Shown: positions 22,930-33,494 of the stretch, piece by piece
Numbering within the stretch: position 1 is the stretch's first letter
Layout: the number at the start of each line of letters is the position of its first letter
Assembly (NCBI RefSeq): GCF_004210375.1
Contig: NC_134835.1
Span: 68,912,447 to 68,976,446 of the forward strand
Source of the DNA: Tachypleus tridentatus
Taxonomy: Eukaryota > Arthropoda > Merostomata > Xiphosura > Limulidae
Reading direction: 5' to 3'
DNA length: 64,000 nucleotides
The notes under the pieces: generated by a model
Told to the model about the DNA's origin: nothing
Database searches by the model: none
Seen by the model: only the letters and a program-made list of their open reading frames with translations
Program-made: the position numbers and the translations under genes

Positions 22930-24450
22930 TATCAATTACTAGCTATTCAGTTGGACACTGGAATGGTTGTAAGCATGGTACGCAAGATGGAAACAATCAA
23001 TACCAGGATTAGCATCAGTAGCACCAAGGTCAAAGATAATTATGAGGCTACTGACACACTTAAAGTTAATGGTTGACCATTGTGCTAATAATTTAGACCC
23101 AATAGAATAAAAGCTACTTAATTGCTTGTAAGAGAATTAGCTGAAGTATTTGTAGAACTAGATAACCAATTGGGTCGAACAAGAATGACTAGGCACAACA
23201 AACACGTAGGTAATGCATGTTCAATAAATAAACTATTGTATCAACTTCCCTGGAGCACGAGGAAGGTCGTGTATACTAAAATATAATAAATGCTTCATTG
23301 TAGGATAGAGTGCTTCGAAATCTCTAGTAATTGTGAGGAAGAAGGAAGGTATGCCAGACGTTGTGTAAATGCGATGGATCACGTTGATGTCTTTCCTTTG
23401 CTGTGAAAACATGGAAGTCTGTATACTTTAGGAATTTCAAATTGGTTCAAAACTCTAACATCCTTATACTGGTAAATTGAGTTGAATGATTAAAATAGGA
23501 CTAGGACTCATTTTAATTCTAGAAATTATATATAGGAATTCTTAGGAATAATGTCTGTATAATGCACAAATTAATTTTAACCAGCTGACGGAGTTATAAT
23601 TAAGGGACTACCATGGAATAGATGTCAGTCTATGTTGATGATATCGTAGTGTTTGACCACACCTTTGAGTCTGCATGTATGAAACTAAAGATAGCACTAC
23701 ATCATATGGATATGTCAGTCTTGAAAAATAAACCAGGGAAACGATTGTTCATGTGAATGAAAGTAGAGTTTTTCTGTCACATTGTGGAGAGAGATGGGAT
23801 CTTGACAGACTCGACTAAGATAACAATATAAAGATACTGATGAAGCAAGAAGTTTTCAGTTTCTTTGGTATCACATCCTGCTATCAATGATTTGTGACAA
23901 ACGTCTCAAAAATGGTATCACAATTGTTGGCTCTCAAAAATGTAGAACCACATTTTGGACAGAGCAAGTAATGTTGTCAGGTATTCTAATCGTTAAAGCT
24001 TGATTTGATGAATACTCCAGTCTGACCTATCCATATTAAGACTGTAAGTTTCTATTGGACACTGATATTAGCAATAGCAGAACTGGATCAGTGTTATCAC
24101 ATTATAGAATGGAGTAGAATGGCTAATTACATACGCTATTCGTACATTCGTGGCTCCTAAATGCATATTTTGTTCAACAAAGAAAAAACTTCTGAGAGTG
24201 GTGATCTTTGTAAAACACTACTGCCACTACTCGTATAGTAGGAAATTCATCATTTTGGTTGGCATGCTTCAACGAAGTGTGTATTAAACTTTAAACTCTG
24301 GATGATATGATAAGATTTTGAATAAAACGTTGCAAGAATAATGGCTTTGTCATAGTTATCATCCAGGCCCTCAAAACTGAAACGTAAATGGACTATCCCA
24401 CCACATTTTGAGACCTTGTCCATTTATATAATTTCGTGGTCCCAAACACT
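22930..24450 (+). mobile_element. Decayed Ty3/Gypsy pol (protease, reverse transcriptase, RNase H)
   Basis: Blocks in order on the plus strand follow. IQLDTGMVVSMV at about 22,948 is an aspartic protease with DTG at 22954-22962. RELAEVFVELDNQLGRT at about 23,130 is the pre-RT block that resembles LLxEFxDVF. A degraded LDLKSGYWQIE-like block is near 23,440-23,490. YVDDIVVF at 23631 is the RT active-site YxDD, and MKVEFFCHIVERDGI follows at about 23,758. FFGITSCYQ is at about 23,860. FLLDTDISNSRTGSVLSH at about 24,048 is the RNase H start, then KKLLRVVIFVKHYCHY at about 24,185. No LTRs, gag or integrase were identified. Many stops and frameshifts make it inactive. Confidence 0.8.
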
Positions 24451-24905
24451 TTATTGAAACTGAAATGATATTTTTTAGTTATGGTGAACGTAAATCATTT
24501 GGTAGAAGACTTCACTAGCAGATAGATGATGAAGTTAACACATTAGGAATTAAGAGACGAGTAACTGAAGTAAACCAGTACCAGCAGAGAACTTTAAAAT
24601 GGATGCACATGATATGTGGCAAATTGTATAAGCAATTACAGGTACAATAAGGTATGCTGTATCATTTCTATCAGTCATCATGGTATGGTGTCTGATACTG
24701 TTGCAGCTAGTAGTAGTCATTAAATCTCTGCAGCAATAAATAGACTATGCACAACACAAAGAGTAGAGTGTTCCAGTTGTAACTCGTACTTTCGAGACAC
24801 ATTAACACACATGAATCTATTACAAAAAACTTATTGCAATAAATATAATTGAGAAATAATTGACTTTCATTCTTTTTCTTATTATTTTTATTAAATAATT
24901 TGCTC
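24451..24905. other. Non-coding, nothing recognised
   Basis: This may be further Gypsy remnant, but I see no motif. Confidence 0.35.
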
Positions 24906-25012
24906 CCTAGTGTCTGCGGAGTTACAAAAATAAAAATCAAGTTTCCATATCGATGATGGGCAGAGCACAGGCATTCCGTTGTGTAGCTTTGTGCTTAACT
25001 TCAAACAAACAA
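24906..25012 (+). mobile_element. SINE family B copy, head missing
   Basis: Starts at tagtgtctgcggagttac and ends cacaggcattccgttgtgta, gctttgtgcttaacttcaa plus an A-rich tail. Confidence 0.75.
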
Positions 25013-25148
25013 AAATTAAATAAATTTATTTTCTTTTAAAGTTCAATAGTTTTATCATTCTTTGTGATTATCCTTCTTCTGAAGTTGTAACAGGTTTGAT
25101 TTTAATGTTTGATATGAGTAGAACTTAGTTTCATTTATTTATCAGATA

Positions 25149-25350
25149 GGTCCGGTAGGGTCAGGTGGCTAAAGCACTTGACTCGTAGTCTGAAGGTCGC
25201 GGGTTCGAGTCCCCGTCACACCAAACGCGCTCACCCTTTCAGCTATAGGGGCGTTATAATGTGACGGTCAATCCCACTATTTGTTGGTAAAAGAGTAGCC
25301 CAAGAGTTGGCGGTGGGTGGTGATGACTCGCTGCCTTCCCTCTAGTCTTT
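25149..25350 (+). mobile_element. SINE family A copy, 3' truncated
   Basis: It has the head ggtccggtagggtcaggtgg, the intact B-box-like gggttcgagtccccgtcac and the body through ctgccttccctctagtct. It then stops without the cagatagccc tail. Confidence 0.88.
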
Positions 25351-25902
25351 ATATTATATGTATTTTTTAAATATTTAACTTTTATGTGTTTGTCTATACA
25401 TATATAGAGATATGCGCATCTAATTTTGTCAGATTTTCCTGTGTAAAGTATAAATTTATATTGAAAGAAGTGTATTTTGTTCTGTCAAAACCTTTATTTC
25501 TTGTTTAACCAATAGTGTTTCAGTTTTTGAAGTTACCATGTTGCTAAATGGTTTGCTTTACTATTTAAATAAAATGCAATTTAAGGATTATCTCTTGGAA
25601 TAAGCATAATTCATTCTAAAAGAGCTTGTGACATCTGTGTGAAATGTATGTCGTCGTAGGAATATAGTAAACTCAATGTTTCCTTGGCTATGTCGTGTTA
25701 TGAGTTTACTAAAGATTATTGGTTTTAAATTTTAATCTTAATTGTCAGTTTATGGGCAAGCCTGAAACAGAGAAGAATTGAAAGTGTGAAATGTAGGCTA
25801 AACATGTGAATTTTGCCTGATTGTTTATATGTATATGAAATTTAAACATCATTTCATTCGTCTAGTTTCTGTACTTTGTGTGGTCCGCAAAGCCATTGAG
25901 TT
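25351..25902. other. Non-coding, nothing recognised
   Basis: AT-rich sequence with no supported feature. Confidence 0.4.
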
Positions 25903-26037
25903 GGTTTGTTTCTTCAATTTCACGCAAAGTCGCACGAGGGATATTTGCGCTAGCCGTTCATAATTTAGTAGTATTAGATGAAAAGGAAGGGAGCTAGTCG
26001 TCACTACCCCCCGCAACTCTTTTACCAATTAATAATA
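25903..26037 (-). mobile_element. SINE family A fragment (tail half)
   Basis: It keeps the tail and body (caatttcacgcaaagtcgca, tgcgctagccgttcataatt, cgcaactcttttaccaa) but ends before the head. Confidence 0.75.
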
Positions 26038-26040
26038 GTT

Positions 26041-26124
26041 ATCTGTATGTTTCCGGACAGTGATAAAAATTGGGTTCGATTCCCCAACATGAAAAGAGTG
26101 CAGATAGTCTATTGTTGTAGCTTT
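26041..26124 (+). mobile_element. SINE family B fragment, first tail type
   Basis: Contains tatgtttccggacagtgata, tgggttcgattccccaacat and tgcagatagtctattgttgt. It lies directly next to the following copy. Confidence 0.65.
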
Positions 26125-26209
26125 CCTCCGATGTGACAGCGGTAAGTCTTCCGATTCTCCTCGATGGACACAGCGAATAGACTGATGTGGCTTTGCTACA
26201 ATAAAGCAT
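26125..26209 (+). mobile_element. SINE family B fragment, second tail type
   Basis: Contains gtgacagcggtaagtcttcc, gattctcctcgatggacaca and gcgaatagactgatgtggct, as in the copy at 18592. It abuts the previous fragment head-to-tail. Confidence 0.65.
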
Positions 26210-26953
26210 ACTCGTACTACAAAACTAACACCAAAGGCGATGCTTATTAATGTGCATTTTATATAACTTCACATATGCACTGTAAATCTTATAATAGTAT
26301 TAGTTTTCGACATACAAGACTGTTAATATATTGTACTGCACAAACGTTTTTGATGAAATTCGCTGAATTTTACAAATCAACATGACAACAGTAGTAAAAC
26401 TAGAATCCGGCAAAAAGCATATTGTCTGACGGGTAATAACCAAGTAACTTCACTATAAACATAAAATAAATGTATAAAACATACAAAAGGCCAATTATCT
26501 AGTACGCCTGTACAGCTTGGCCAAATGTCTTCAAACCATACGTGACAGAACAGCAAAAAGTACAAAATATACACCAGCTAAAAGCATACAAAATTCCACG
26601 TTCAAAAACATTATGTTTATCCACGGTTATTCAAAAACTCCGATATTGCCTGATAAGCTTCTAAATAACGCACTTCAAAACCACAAGAAAAACATAGGTA
26701 AAAAAATGAATTGATGATAAATTTGTATTCCCAAGACTTTAATTAAAATAAAGTACAAAACAACCTTTCGGCCTTCTTAGGTCATCATCAAATTAATTAT
26801 CAATTTAAAAAGTTACATCGTACATGAAAATCTAGTCCTATGAACCTCTTTCAGCTGAATATTATTAATAAAGAGCATTAATAGGCTACATAGTGCTAGG
26901 CAAACCGATTATTAGATGCAGGCATAGCTTTAAAAGGATATTTATATGAAAAT
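26210..26953. other. Non-coding, nothing recognised
   Basis: Two overlapping open frames of 65 codons on opposite strands (26377-26714) show no recognisable domain. Confidence 0.4.
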
Positions 26954-27258
26954 ATCACATAATTAGGCCCGGCATGGCCAAACGTGTTAAGGCGTGTGAC
27001 TCGTAATCTGAGGGTCGCGGGTTCACATCCCCGTCGTGCCAAATATGCTCGCCCTTTTAGTCGTGGGGACGTTATAATGTTACGATCAATCCCACTATTC
27101 GTTGGTAAAAGAGTAGCCCAAGAGTTGGCGGTGAGTGGTGATGACTAGCTGCCTTCCCTCAAGTCTTACACTGCTAAATTAGGGACGGCTAGCACAGATA
27201 GCCCTCGAGTAGTTTTGTTCGAAAATTAGAAAAAAACAAAAACAAAATCACAGAATTA
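26954..27258 (+). mobile_element. SINE family A reference copy with target-site duplication
   Basis: The body is 26966-27246 and is one of the best preserved copies. Its parts are ggcccggcatggccaaacgt, gactcgtaatctgagggtcg, cgggttcacatccccgtcg, gagttggcggtgagtggtga, ctagctgccttccctcaagt, gcacagatagccctcgagta and an aaaaacaaaaacaaa tail. The flanking repeats atcacataatta (26954-26965) and atcacagaatta (27247-27258) match at 11 of 12 positions. Most CpG sites are retained. Confidence 0.92.
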
Positions 27259-27275
27259 TGTGTGTGTGTGTGTGT
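27259..27275. repeat. (TG)n microsatellite
   Basis: Short tgtgtg run immediately after the SINE. Confidence 0.8.
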
Positions 27276-27413
27276 ACGTACACAATGTGCAACTGTATAG
27301 TAGGTGCTGAAATGAAAGTGCAATCTTACAGTAATGAACCATGGTAAAAGTATACGAGGTGATATTATTCCATGAAATGGACTTGGCCTGAAAAACGTAT
27401 ATTAAACTAAAAT

Positions 27414-27497
27414 TGCCCCCCGCTATTACAGCGGTATGTTTCCAGATTTACAACGCTAAAGTCAGGGGTTCGATTCCCCTCGGTGGGCTGAGAAATT
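27414..27497 (+). mobile_element. SINE family B fragment (tRNA-like head)
   Basis: tgccccccgctattacagcg, gtatgtttccagatttacaa and gggttcgattcccctcggtg are present. The usual tail is missing. Confidence 0.7.
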
Positions 27498-28500
27498 GTC
27501 CTCCTGGTTGGGGGTTGTGCAGTAGGCTAACAACCTACTCACTTAAAAACCAGTTTGTTCAAGAAACGGCAGCGTATGCGGCGCTATGTTCCTTACGGAA
27601 TTTAGTGGATTAATTATTTATTACTATTATTAAACTAAAACTATTACGGATATTTCTCAATATATTAATATATCGTGAGTAATGCAACAAACTAAGGGGA
27701 TGTCACCTAACAATCAGTGAAAGAAACAAACAAAAAACACACACAAATTAATAGAGTATACAGCAACTATCCGCTAGGGATGAAGAGGCCTGCAAAACGC
27801 ATGGCCTCCCAAGTCACTGATGAGAAAATAAAAAAAAAACGGTATTATGGCATACTCAAATATATATATATATATGTATACGAACTGCAGCAAAACAACC
27901 TATTCAAAATTATTTGGTTTCGCAAAAAAGTAAGTTTGGTTTTAGAGCCTTCACAACTGTATATCTTATTTGATGCCTGCAATGAACTATAATATGCAAT
28001 AGATGATTTAAAATAAACATCCATCAAGCTACATCTCTGTCAAATTTAGCGATAAAAGTATCACTGCTTGTCATTTACTGTTTTCTTTAGATGTGGGAAA
28101 TATTCGTATTTAAACATTTCTGTATCAGTTTCAGGTGGGTTCTAGTACACGATTCCAGAATTTCTAGGCACCCTGTATAATTTGTAACACATTGTATGAT
28201 CCTACCTTGAGGTTAATTATTTATAAGATGTAAAGTAATTACTGCATGTATCGAATTTAAACCTACATTTAAACTTGCATCTGTTAAGTAATCGTAATGG
28301 ATGTTGCGGCAGAGAGTATAACTATTCAAATAGATATCTTATTACAATCTAATTTGAAAATAGGCTACTTTTATTTTAAAAAGAAATTAGCATTATCTAA
28401 GATATTAATTTATTCAGTCATTCTCTTAGATTAATCAAATAAAAACTTATTTACTAATTTCGTCAAACGTTTTATATTTTGTAGAAATTACTCTTCTTAT
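27498..28500. other. Non-coding, nothing recognised
   Basis: It contains an (AT)n run at about 27,858-27,875. Open frames at 27413-27613 and 27717-28027 overlap SINE or low-complexity sequence and are not supported. Confidence 0.4.
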
Positions 28501-28527
28501 GGGGAGAAATTAAGTGAATGTAAAAGC

Positions 28528-28537
28528 AGCACGTGAC
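28528..28537. promoter_or_regulatory. CACGTG E-box resembling a lysosomal-gene CLEAR site
   Basis: agcacgtgac (28528-28537) contains the palindrome CACGTG at 28530-28535 and matches the CLEAR consensus GTCACGTGAC at 8 of 10 positions. In vertebrates MiT/TFE factors use this site to activate lysosomal genes, including LAMP1 (established knowledge). Here it lies about 40 bp before a strong splice donor in a small CpG-bearing patch. Its role as the promoter of the LAMP gene is inference. Confidence 0.45.
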
Positions 28538-28576
28538 GACAGCTTTCATATCTACGGATAGAAACGCGGACAATTG
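28538..28576 (+). other. Candidate non-coding first exon of the LAMP gene (5' limit unknown)
   Basis: The first coding exon of the LAMP gene begins with a clear acceptor (tttctttttcag, exon from 40244), so an upstream non-coding exon must exist. The sequence ending caattg/gtaagtgg gives a strong donor with GT at 28577. It lies just after the CACGTG element and where CpG content starts to fall. The pairing is not proven, because other donors exist between 28.6 and 40 kb. Confidence 0.35.
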
Positions 28577-30244
28577 GTAAGTGGTTAATGCAGTGTAAGT
28601 GAGGTTTGGGTATTTGTTTACGTTGTTCATTATACTACAACTATTTAATGCAAATTATATTAAGGTTTGATTTTATGACCAAACTTTTAGGATAAATTAC
28701 GTTTTTGTTGTTGTAAATTCACGTTATATTTATATTTGAAGAACTGATCAAATAATCAATTTAAATTTTTTATTAGTAGTGCTAATAGTACTCGGTACCT
28801 TGCAACAACAATTTGAGGTTTTAAGCTAAGTATCATATCGAAACTATTTCGGACGTTTTTCTTAACGCAACGATTAGCATACACTGTTAATTTAATATTG
28901 TAAAGTTGAAATGTTAAGAGTAGTTGATGGTATCAGAACTAGCAAAGTGGCATAAGTAATTTTGAAATTTAAAAGTGAAATTTATAGAGCTTTTAGAAAA
29001 CATTTTAAAGAGGGGATCGTTAGATTTTACAGTTTTAAGAAATTCCTGAGGGTCAAAATTTCTTTGTTATCCCAGATATTAAAGAGGAGCTTTTAAGAGA
29101 AGGCTAGGAAGATTACAACTTGCAGGCCTGTACTGCAGACTCCAGTGGTAAACAAACATATTGTCATTGTTACATACAAGTTTACACTAAGGAAACAATT
29201 TTGGAGAAGAATCTTCAAACCTGAAATTTAATGAAGATCTTTATGCTGTTTAATTAAAAATGAGGATCTGTGCTGTAAAGATTTTTTTCTTTTACCTTTA
29301 GTAGATTACAAAGAATGGTGATTGTTGCAGTTTTTTGTTTTGTTTTTAAATATGCTATTAGTAGATGGTGAATAAGGTGTATAGAACTTGTGCAGCAGTT
29401 TAAATTTTTTTCCAAATTAGGTGATCAGGCTAAGGTATTAGGAAAGATTACTTAAGATCAGAAGCAGGATAGATTATATGAAAGGATTATTGGTGCTATG
29501 AATGATGTTTAATGCATATAAATAAACATTGTAACTCTTAATGTATGTGCCTGATGACAATGAGGTGCATTAGTTTTAATAGAAATATTTAATGTATTTC
29601 CTTTATTGTCATAAGTATTATAAGTATGTACAATTGATACATGTGTATACTTGGCATATATTTGTGTGTGAAGGAATGACCCACGTGTTAACGAGGTAAA
29701 TGGTATTATCATTCTGGTCTTCGTATTCTTGGATTTTATATTTAAGTATAGGAATGTATTTGGATTACTGATGTTAAATTTTGATGTCTGTTTATAGAAA
29801 TTATATTGAAAGAGTGAAATAGTTTACCAGTAAACAACTAGATCAGTATACCATTTGGAAAAAGAATAATTGAGTTATGTAGGCTTGGAATACTTTTCTT
29901 TGAAAAGTATCAGAACTAGTGGTTACATACTTTATATATTTTTCAATTTGTGACCACAGTAAAATTTTAGGAAAATGAAATATCCTTAACTAATAAGATG
30001 TTGGTCTGCATCTTACTTTCAATATTTTAAACTGACCTGTTTTTGAAATTTGTCAGAAGAACTTGTAACTATTCCAAGCTACTATTGTGCAGTATTTTGG
30101 TCATGTTTTGTATTAGTAATTTTACTATATTTTAGAATAGATGAGACAAAACTTTAAATTTGTCAAGATCACTCTTTTTCATTCTTTTGAACTCTTGCAT
30201 CAACAAATCAAGTTAAATAGTATAATGCTAAGGGACAACAAGGG
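28577..30244. other. Presumed LAMP intron 1, left part; no gene seen
   Basis: AT-rich sequence. CpG pairs are still present to about 28,875 and become rare after that. No coding motif is visible. Confidence 0.4.
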
Positions 30245-31115
30245 AACTTTTAGATCATTTAGGCCATCCAATCCACCAAGTTTAAACTAAGTATAAACTA
30301 AAAGCAACTTTTATCATACAAAAAATATATATATATATTTATCAAGTTTTCCTTTAAACTCTTAAATGTATCTACAACATCTGAAGGCATTCTGTTCCAA
30401 AGGCCAACCAGCTCATTAGAAAACTAAAGCTGTCTTGGATAAAGTTGACTTCTACCCTGCTAAAATTTGTCCCCTTATCTTATTATTTTTACTATTTAAA
30501 AAAAGAAAAGCATTAACATTATCAAGTCCCTTACTGATCTTCTACATCTCAATCAGATCCCTTCTGAGTCTTCTTTCTTCAAGAAAAAATAAGTTCAGAT
30601 CTTAAATTATCCATATGATAACTTTGATAATGTATCATTCTGGTTAACCCTTTCCTGAACCATTTCAAAGTGTCCTTTCTAAAATAAGCAACCAAAGACT
30701 GAACTTACTACTCCAAATGTCTCTTAATCAATGACTCATACAAGGAAATTATAACTATTTGCATTCAGCACTTCTGTAGATGAAAACTAAAATCCTTGTT
30801 GTCCTAGTACTGGTAGCAGAATATTGGTTAGATGACTTTTCTAAAGGCTGATCAAATAGAATATCAAAATCTTTGCATTTCTTACATAACTCTGCTGAGG
30901 TTATTCCCAACAAAAGTATACTCATAATTCTAGTTTAGATACTTCCTTCCCATGCATTACCTTGCATTATTATAATCAAAACCCATCTGCCATTTATATG
31001 CCAAGCTCTCAAAATGATCTACATCCTTTTCTAAAGCAGCAGCATCCTTTTCACAGCCATCAATGCCTAAAACCTTTAATGCCATTGGCAAGTTTAAATA
31101 ATTTGTTGACCATTC
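30245..31115 (-). pseudogene. CR1/L2-like LINE fragment, C-terminal reverse transcriptase part
   Basis: On the minus strand, from 31,110 leftwards, there is a decayed FADDTK-like site and ALEKDVDHFESLAYKWQMGF. Then come WFRKGLTRMIHYQS and RSELIFSLEERRLRRDLIEM, then KISKGLDNVNAF, then LVGLWNRMPSDVVDTFKSLK at about 30,390. These follow the order of CR1/L2-type LINE proteins: LEEWAxKWQMxFN, LEKRRLRGDLIEVYKI, then NxWNSLPxxVVxAxxVNxFK. Several frame changes and stops show an old copy. It lies antisense to the presumed LAMP transcript. Confidence 0.65.
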
Positions 31116-31859
31116 CTTCATGTATATCAGTATTTTTCAAACTAAGGTGTGAGAATCATGTCAAATTTCATAAAAATATGTGAAAACTAAAATTGCTGAT
31201 TATAATATAATTTGTAAAATCAAATGTATATAAATTCAGGCATTTGATTTTTTACAGTCTTTTTCTCAAACAAAAAACATTGGTACACATGGATCCATGA
31301 AAAAAAATTGAAATGCAATAGGGGTTCATGGTATACTGATGTTCAAGAATTGCTAATCTAAGTCACTGAAGTAAGCAGTGTTTGAAATAAGACTTCCAGA
31401 CTAGATTGTCCAGAAGATGTATTTAATAGGTGTTGAACATAATTACTAGCAGCACCATTTCAATTTTTGTTGTTTTTTCTCCTTATTCCAGTAAGGATTA
31501 CTAGTTTTCACAACTTAATTTTGTAGGACTGCCCTTTATCTTCTCTAAATTTTCCATCACTTTAGAAAGTTTAGTTTAAACCTCAACATTCAGTCAAACA
31601 CACAACTAGCTTCAGAAGTTGAATTCTGTTTTTCAGTAATAACTATCTTTAACACTGCTTATATTAGGAACCATTTTGATTACCTCTTCTTTGCATTCTT
31701 ACCAGTATCCTTTATTAGAATAGTTACAAAATGGTAGCTTTCAAGTTTTCATACTCTAAGAACATCACCTTATAGTTATGACATCTTTTAAATTCTGCTC
31801 ATAATCATGGTTGCAATTTCCTGTATTCTTCTATCAACCTCTGTTTTTAAGGTAAGATA
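31116..31859. other. Intronic sequence, nothing recognised
   Basis: AT-rich sequence between two LINE copies with no coding motif. Confidence 0.4.
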
Positions 31860-32299
31860 TCACAAGAGCTCTACACCAACATTAGGCCTTTTGATGTGGA
31901 TTCCTGTACACGGTGAGGGAACCTCCCAGAGAAGGTTCTGTACTTTCAGTTTACTTCTTCTGGGATCTAAACATCAGCCTGCATGTTTGCCATGCATGGT
32001 GACCTGTGAAGGGGAGGAGAGGATCCTGATGGTTGAGGTGTCCAACTCCAAAACACCACTTTTGCCTTGAATTCCTGTAGACAGGCAGTCTTGGGATGGG
32101 CCCCCTCAAGATCAGTTGGCTAGTCCATTTGGGCTAGGGTCAACTGAGTGCTAGCATAGGATGTCCTCAACAGGTGTAGTGGACATTGCCTGATACTAGT
32201 GTTAGGGTATAGTGCTCATGAAACCCTGGCATCACTGCAGTGACCTTTTAGTATGGATACCCCTCAAATAAAAAGAAACAAACAAATAAACAATGACAG

Positions 32300-33010
32300 C
32301 ATAGAGAAAAATCCGATTACTGAAAAACGACAACGCATTGATGACTCTGTACGGTCAAACTCACAACTTGAATCTGTCTTGTGATTTTTATACATTCTTT
32401 AACTGAAAACCCCTTAGGGCAGATATCTCCATTTTTTATTCAGAAGGGTTTAGAAGGGCTTGCTGGCTTACCTAAATCGGTAAAAAATACTTACAGTCTG
32501 GGGATATTTTAGTGGAAACAGTTTCATCACAACTTTCCAAACTCCTCTTGAAGTCGAAGGCTATTGGGGATATACCCATTGAGGTTACTCCTCATTCTAC
32601 ATTGAATTCTTCCAGAGGAGTTATAGTTGAGAGGGATTTTGAGGCCATTCCAGGGTCAGAGATCATCGCAGGTTTCATCAGCCAAGGTGTTACAGCTGTG
32701 CATAGAAATTTTACTCATAGAGACAGGATTATAGAGCCAACAAATGTTCTAATATTAACATTTACAACATCACGTTCTCCTACAACAATCAAGGAAAGAT
32801 ATCTGAATTGTAAGGTATAGTCTTATATTCCTAACTCTGTTAGATGGTTTCATTGTTAATAGTTTGGTCATTTGAAAACATCTTACATGGTTCCTTGACA
32901 TGTGCCCATTGTGCTGGTAAAGACCATGATGCTTTTGAATGCCAACTAGAACTGCATTGTATTAACTGTAATGGTCCACATCCTTCCTATTTTACTTCTT
33001 GCCATAAATG
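32300..33010 (+). pseudogene. LINE ORF1 (gag-like, CCHC zinc knuckles), broken
   Basis: The remnant starts at about 32,300 (NPITEKRQR-like) and continues with FFIQKGLEGLAGLPKSVK and then GDILVETVSSQLSKLLL. The open stretch 32,512-32,820 carries AIGDIPIEVTPHSTLNSSRG. After a frame change come the zinc knuckles. The first is damaged (FHC..FGHLKTSY). The second is CAHCAGKDHDAFEC at 32901-32942 (CX2CX4HX4C), and the third is CINCNGPHPSYFTSC at 32958-33002 (CX2CX3HX6C). This is the layout of jockey-type nucleic-acid-binding ORF1 proteins that coat LINE RNA. Confidence 0.8.
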
Positions 33011-33494
33011 AGTGGAAGAGAAGTACAACTACTCAAAACAGTTCATAATATTACTTTCCCAGAGGCTCGGAAATTACTATTCCCAATTCCATCTCGGACA
33101 TATGCTACTGTAATCCATTCCACTACTTCAGTAGGAGTCCACACGAACCTTTCCATGCCTCCTACTGAATTCTTAACAATGCAAGTTAATCTAGTATCTT
33201 CCAAAATCAACAAATTTAATGAATCAGTATCTACCTCTATCTCTGTCTACCAGTCATTGCCCAACCTCACCTTGGTCAAACCCAGGTGTTTCCATGGCGT
33301 CTTCCTCTTTTGCCACCCCAAAAATTAAACACATCCATTCACATCCTCAATCACTGGAATGTATGTCTCCAAACTCTGATCTGCCTACTCGATCCAGAGC
33401 ACTAGAGAGTAACCAACCCACATCCAGTAAAGAAAAAAAGTGTGGTCTCAAGCAGAAGGTCTCCATGCCATATTTTCCTCCAAAATAAATAAAA

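Noticed and set aside
25149-25230. Possible tRNA gene (intact B-box gggttcgagtccccgtcac)
   Set aside because: The same segment recurs in about nine copies with a common non-tRNA body and A-rich tail, so it is a SINE head. No complete cloverleaf was found.
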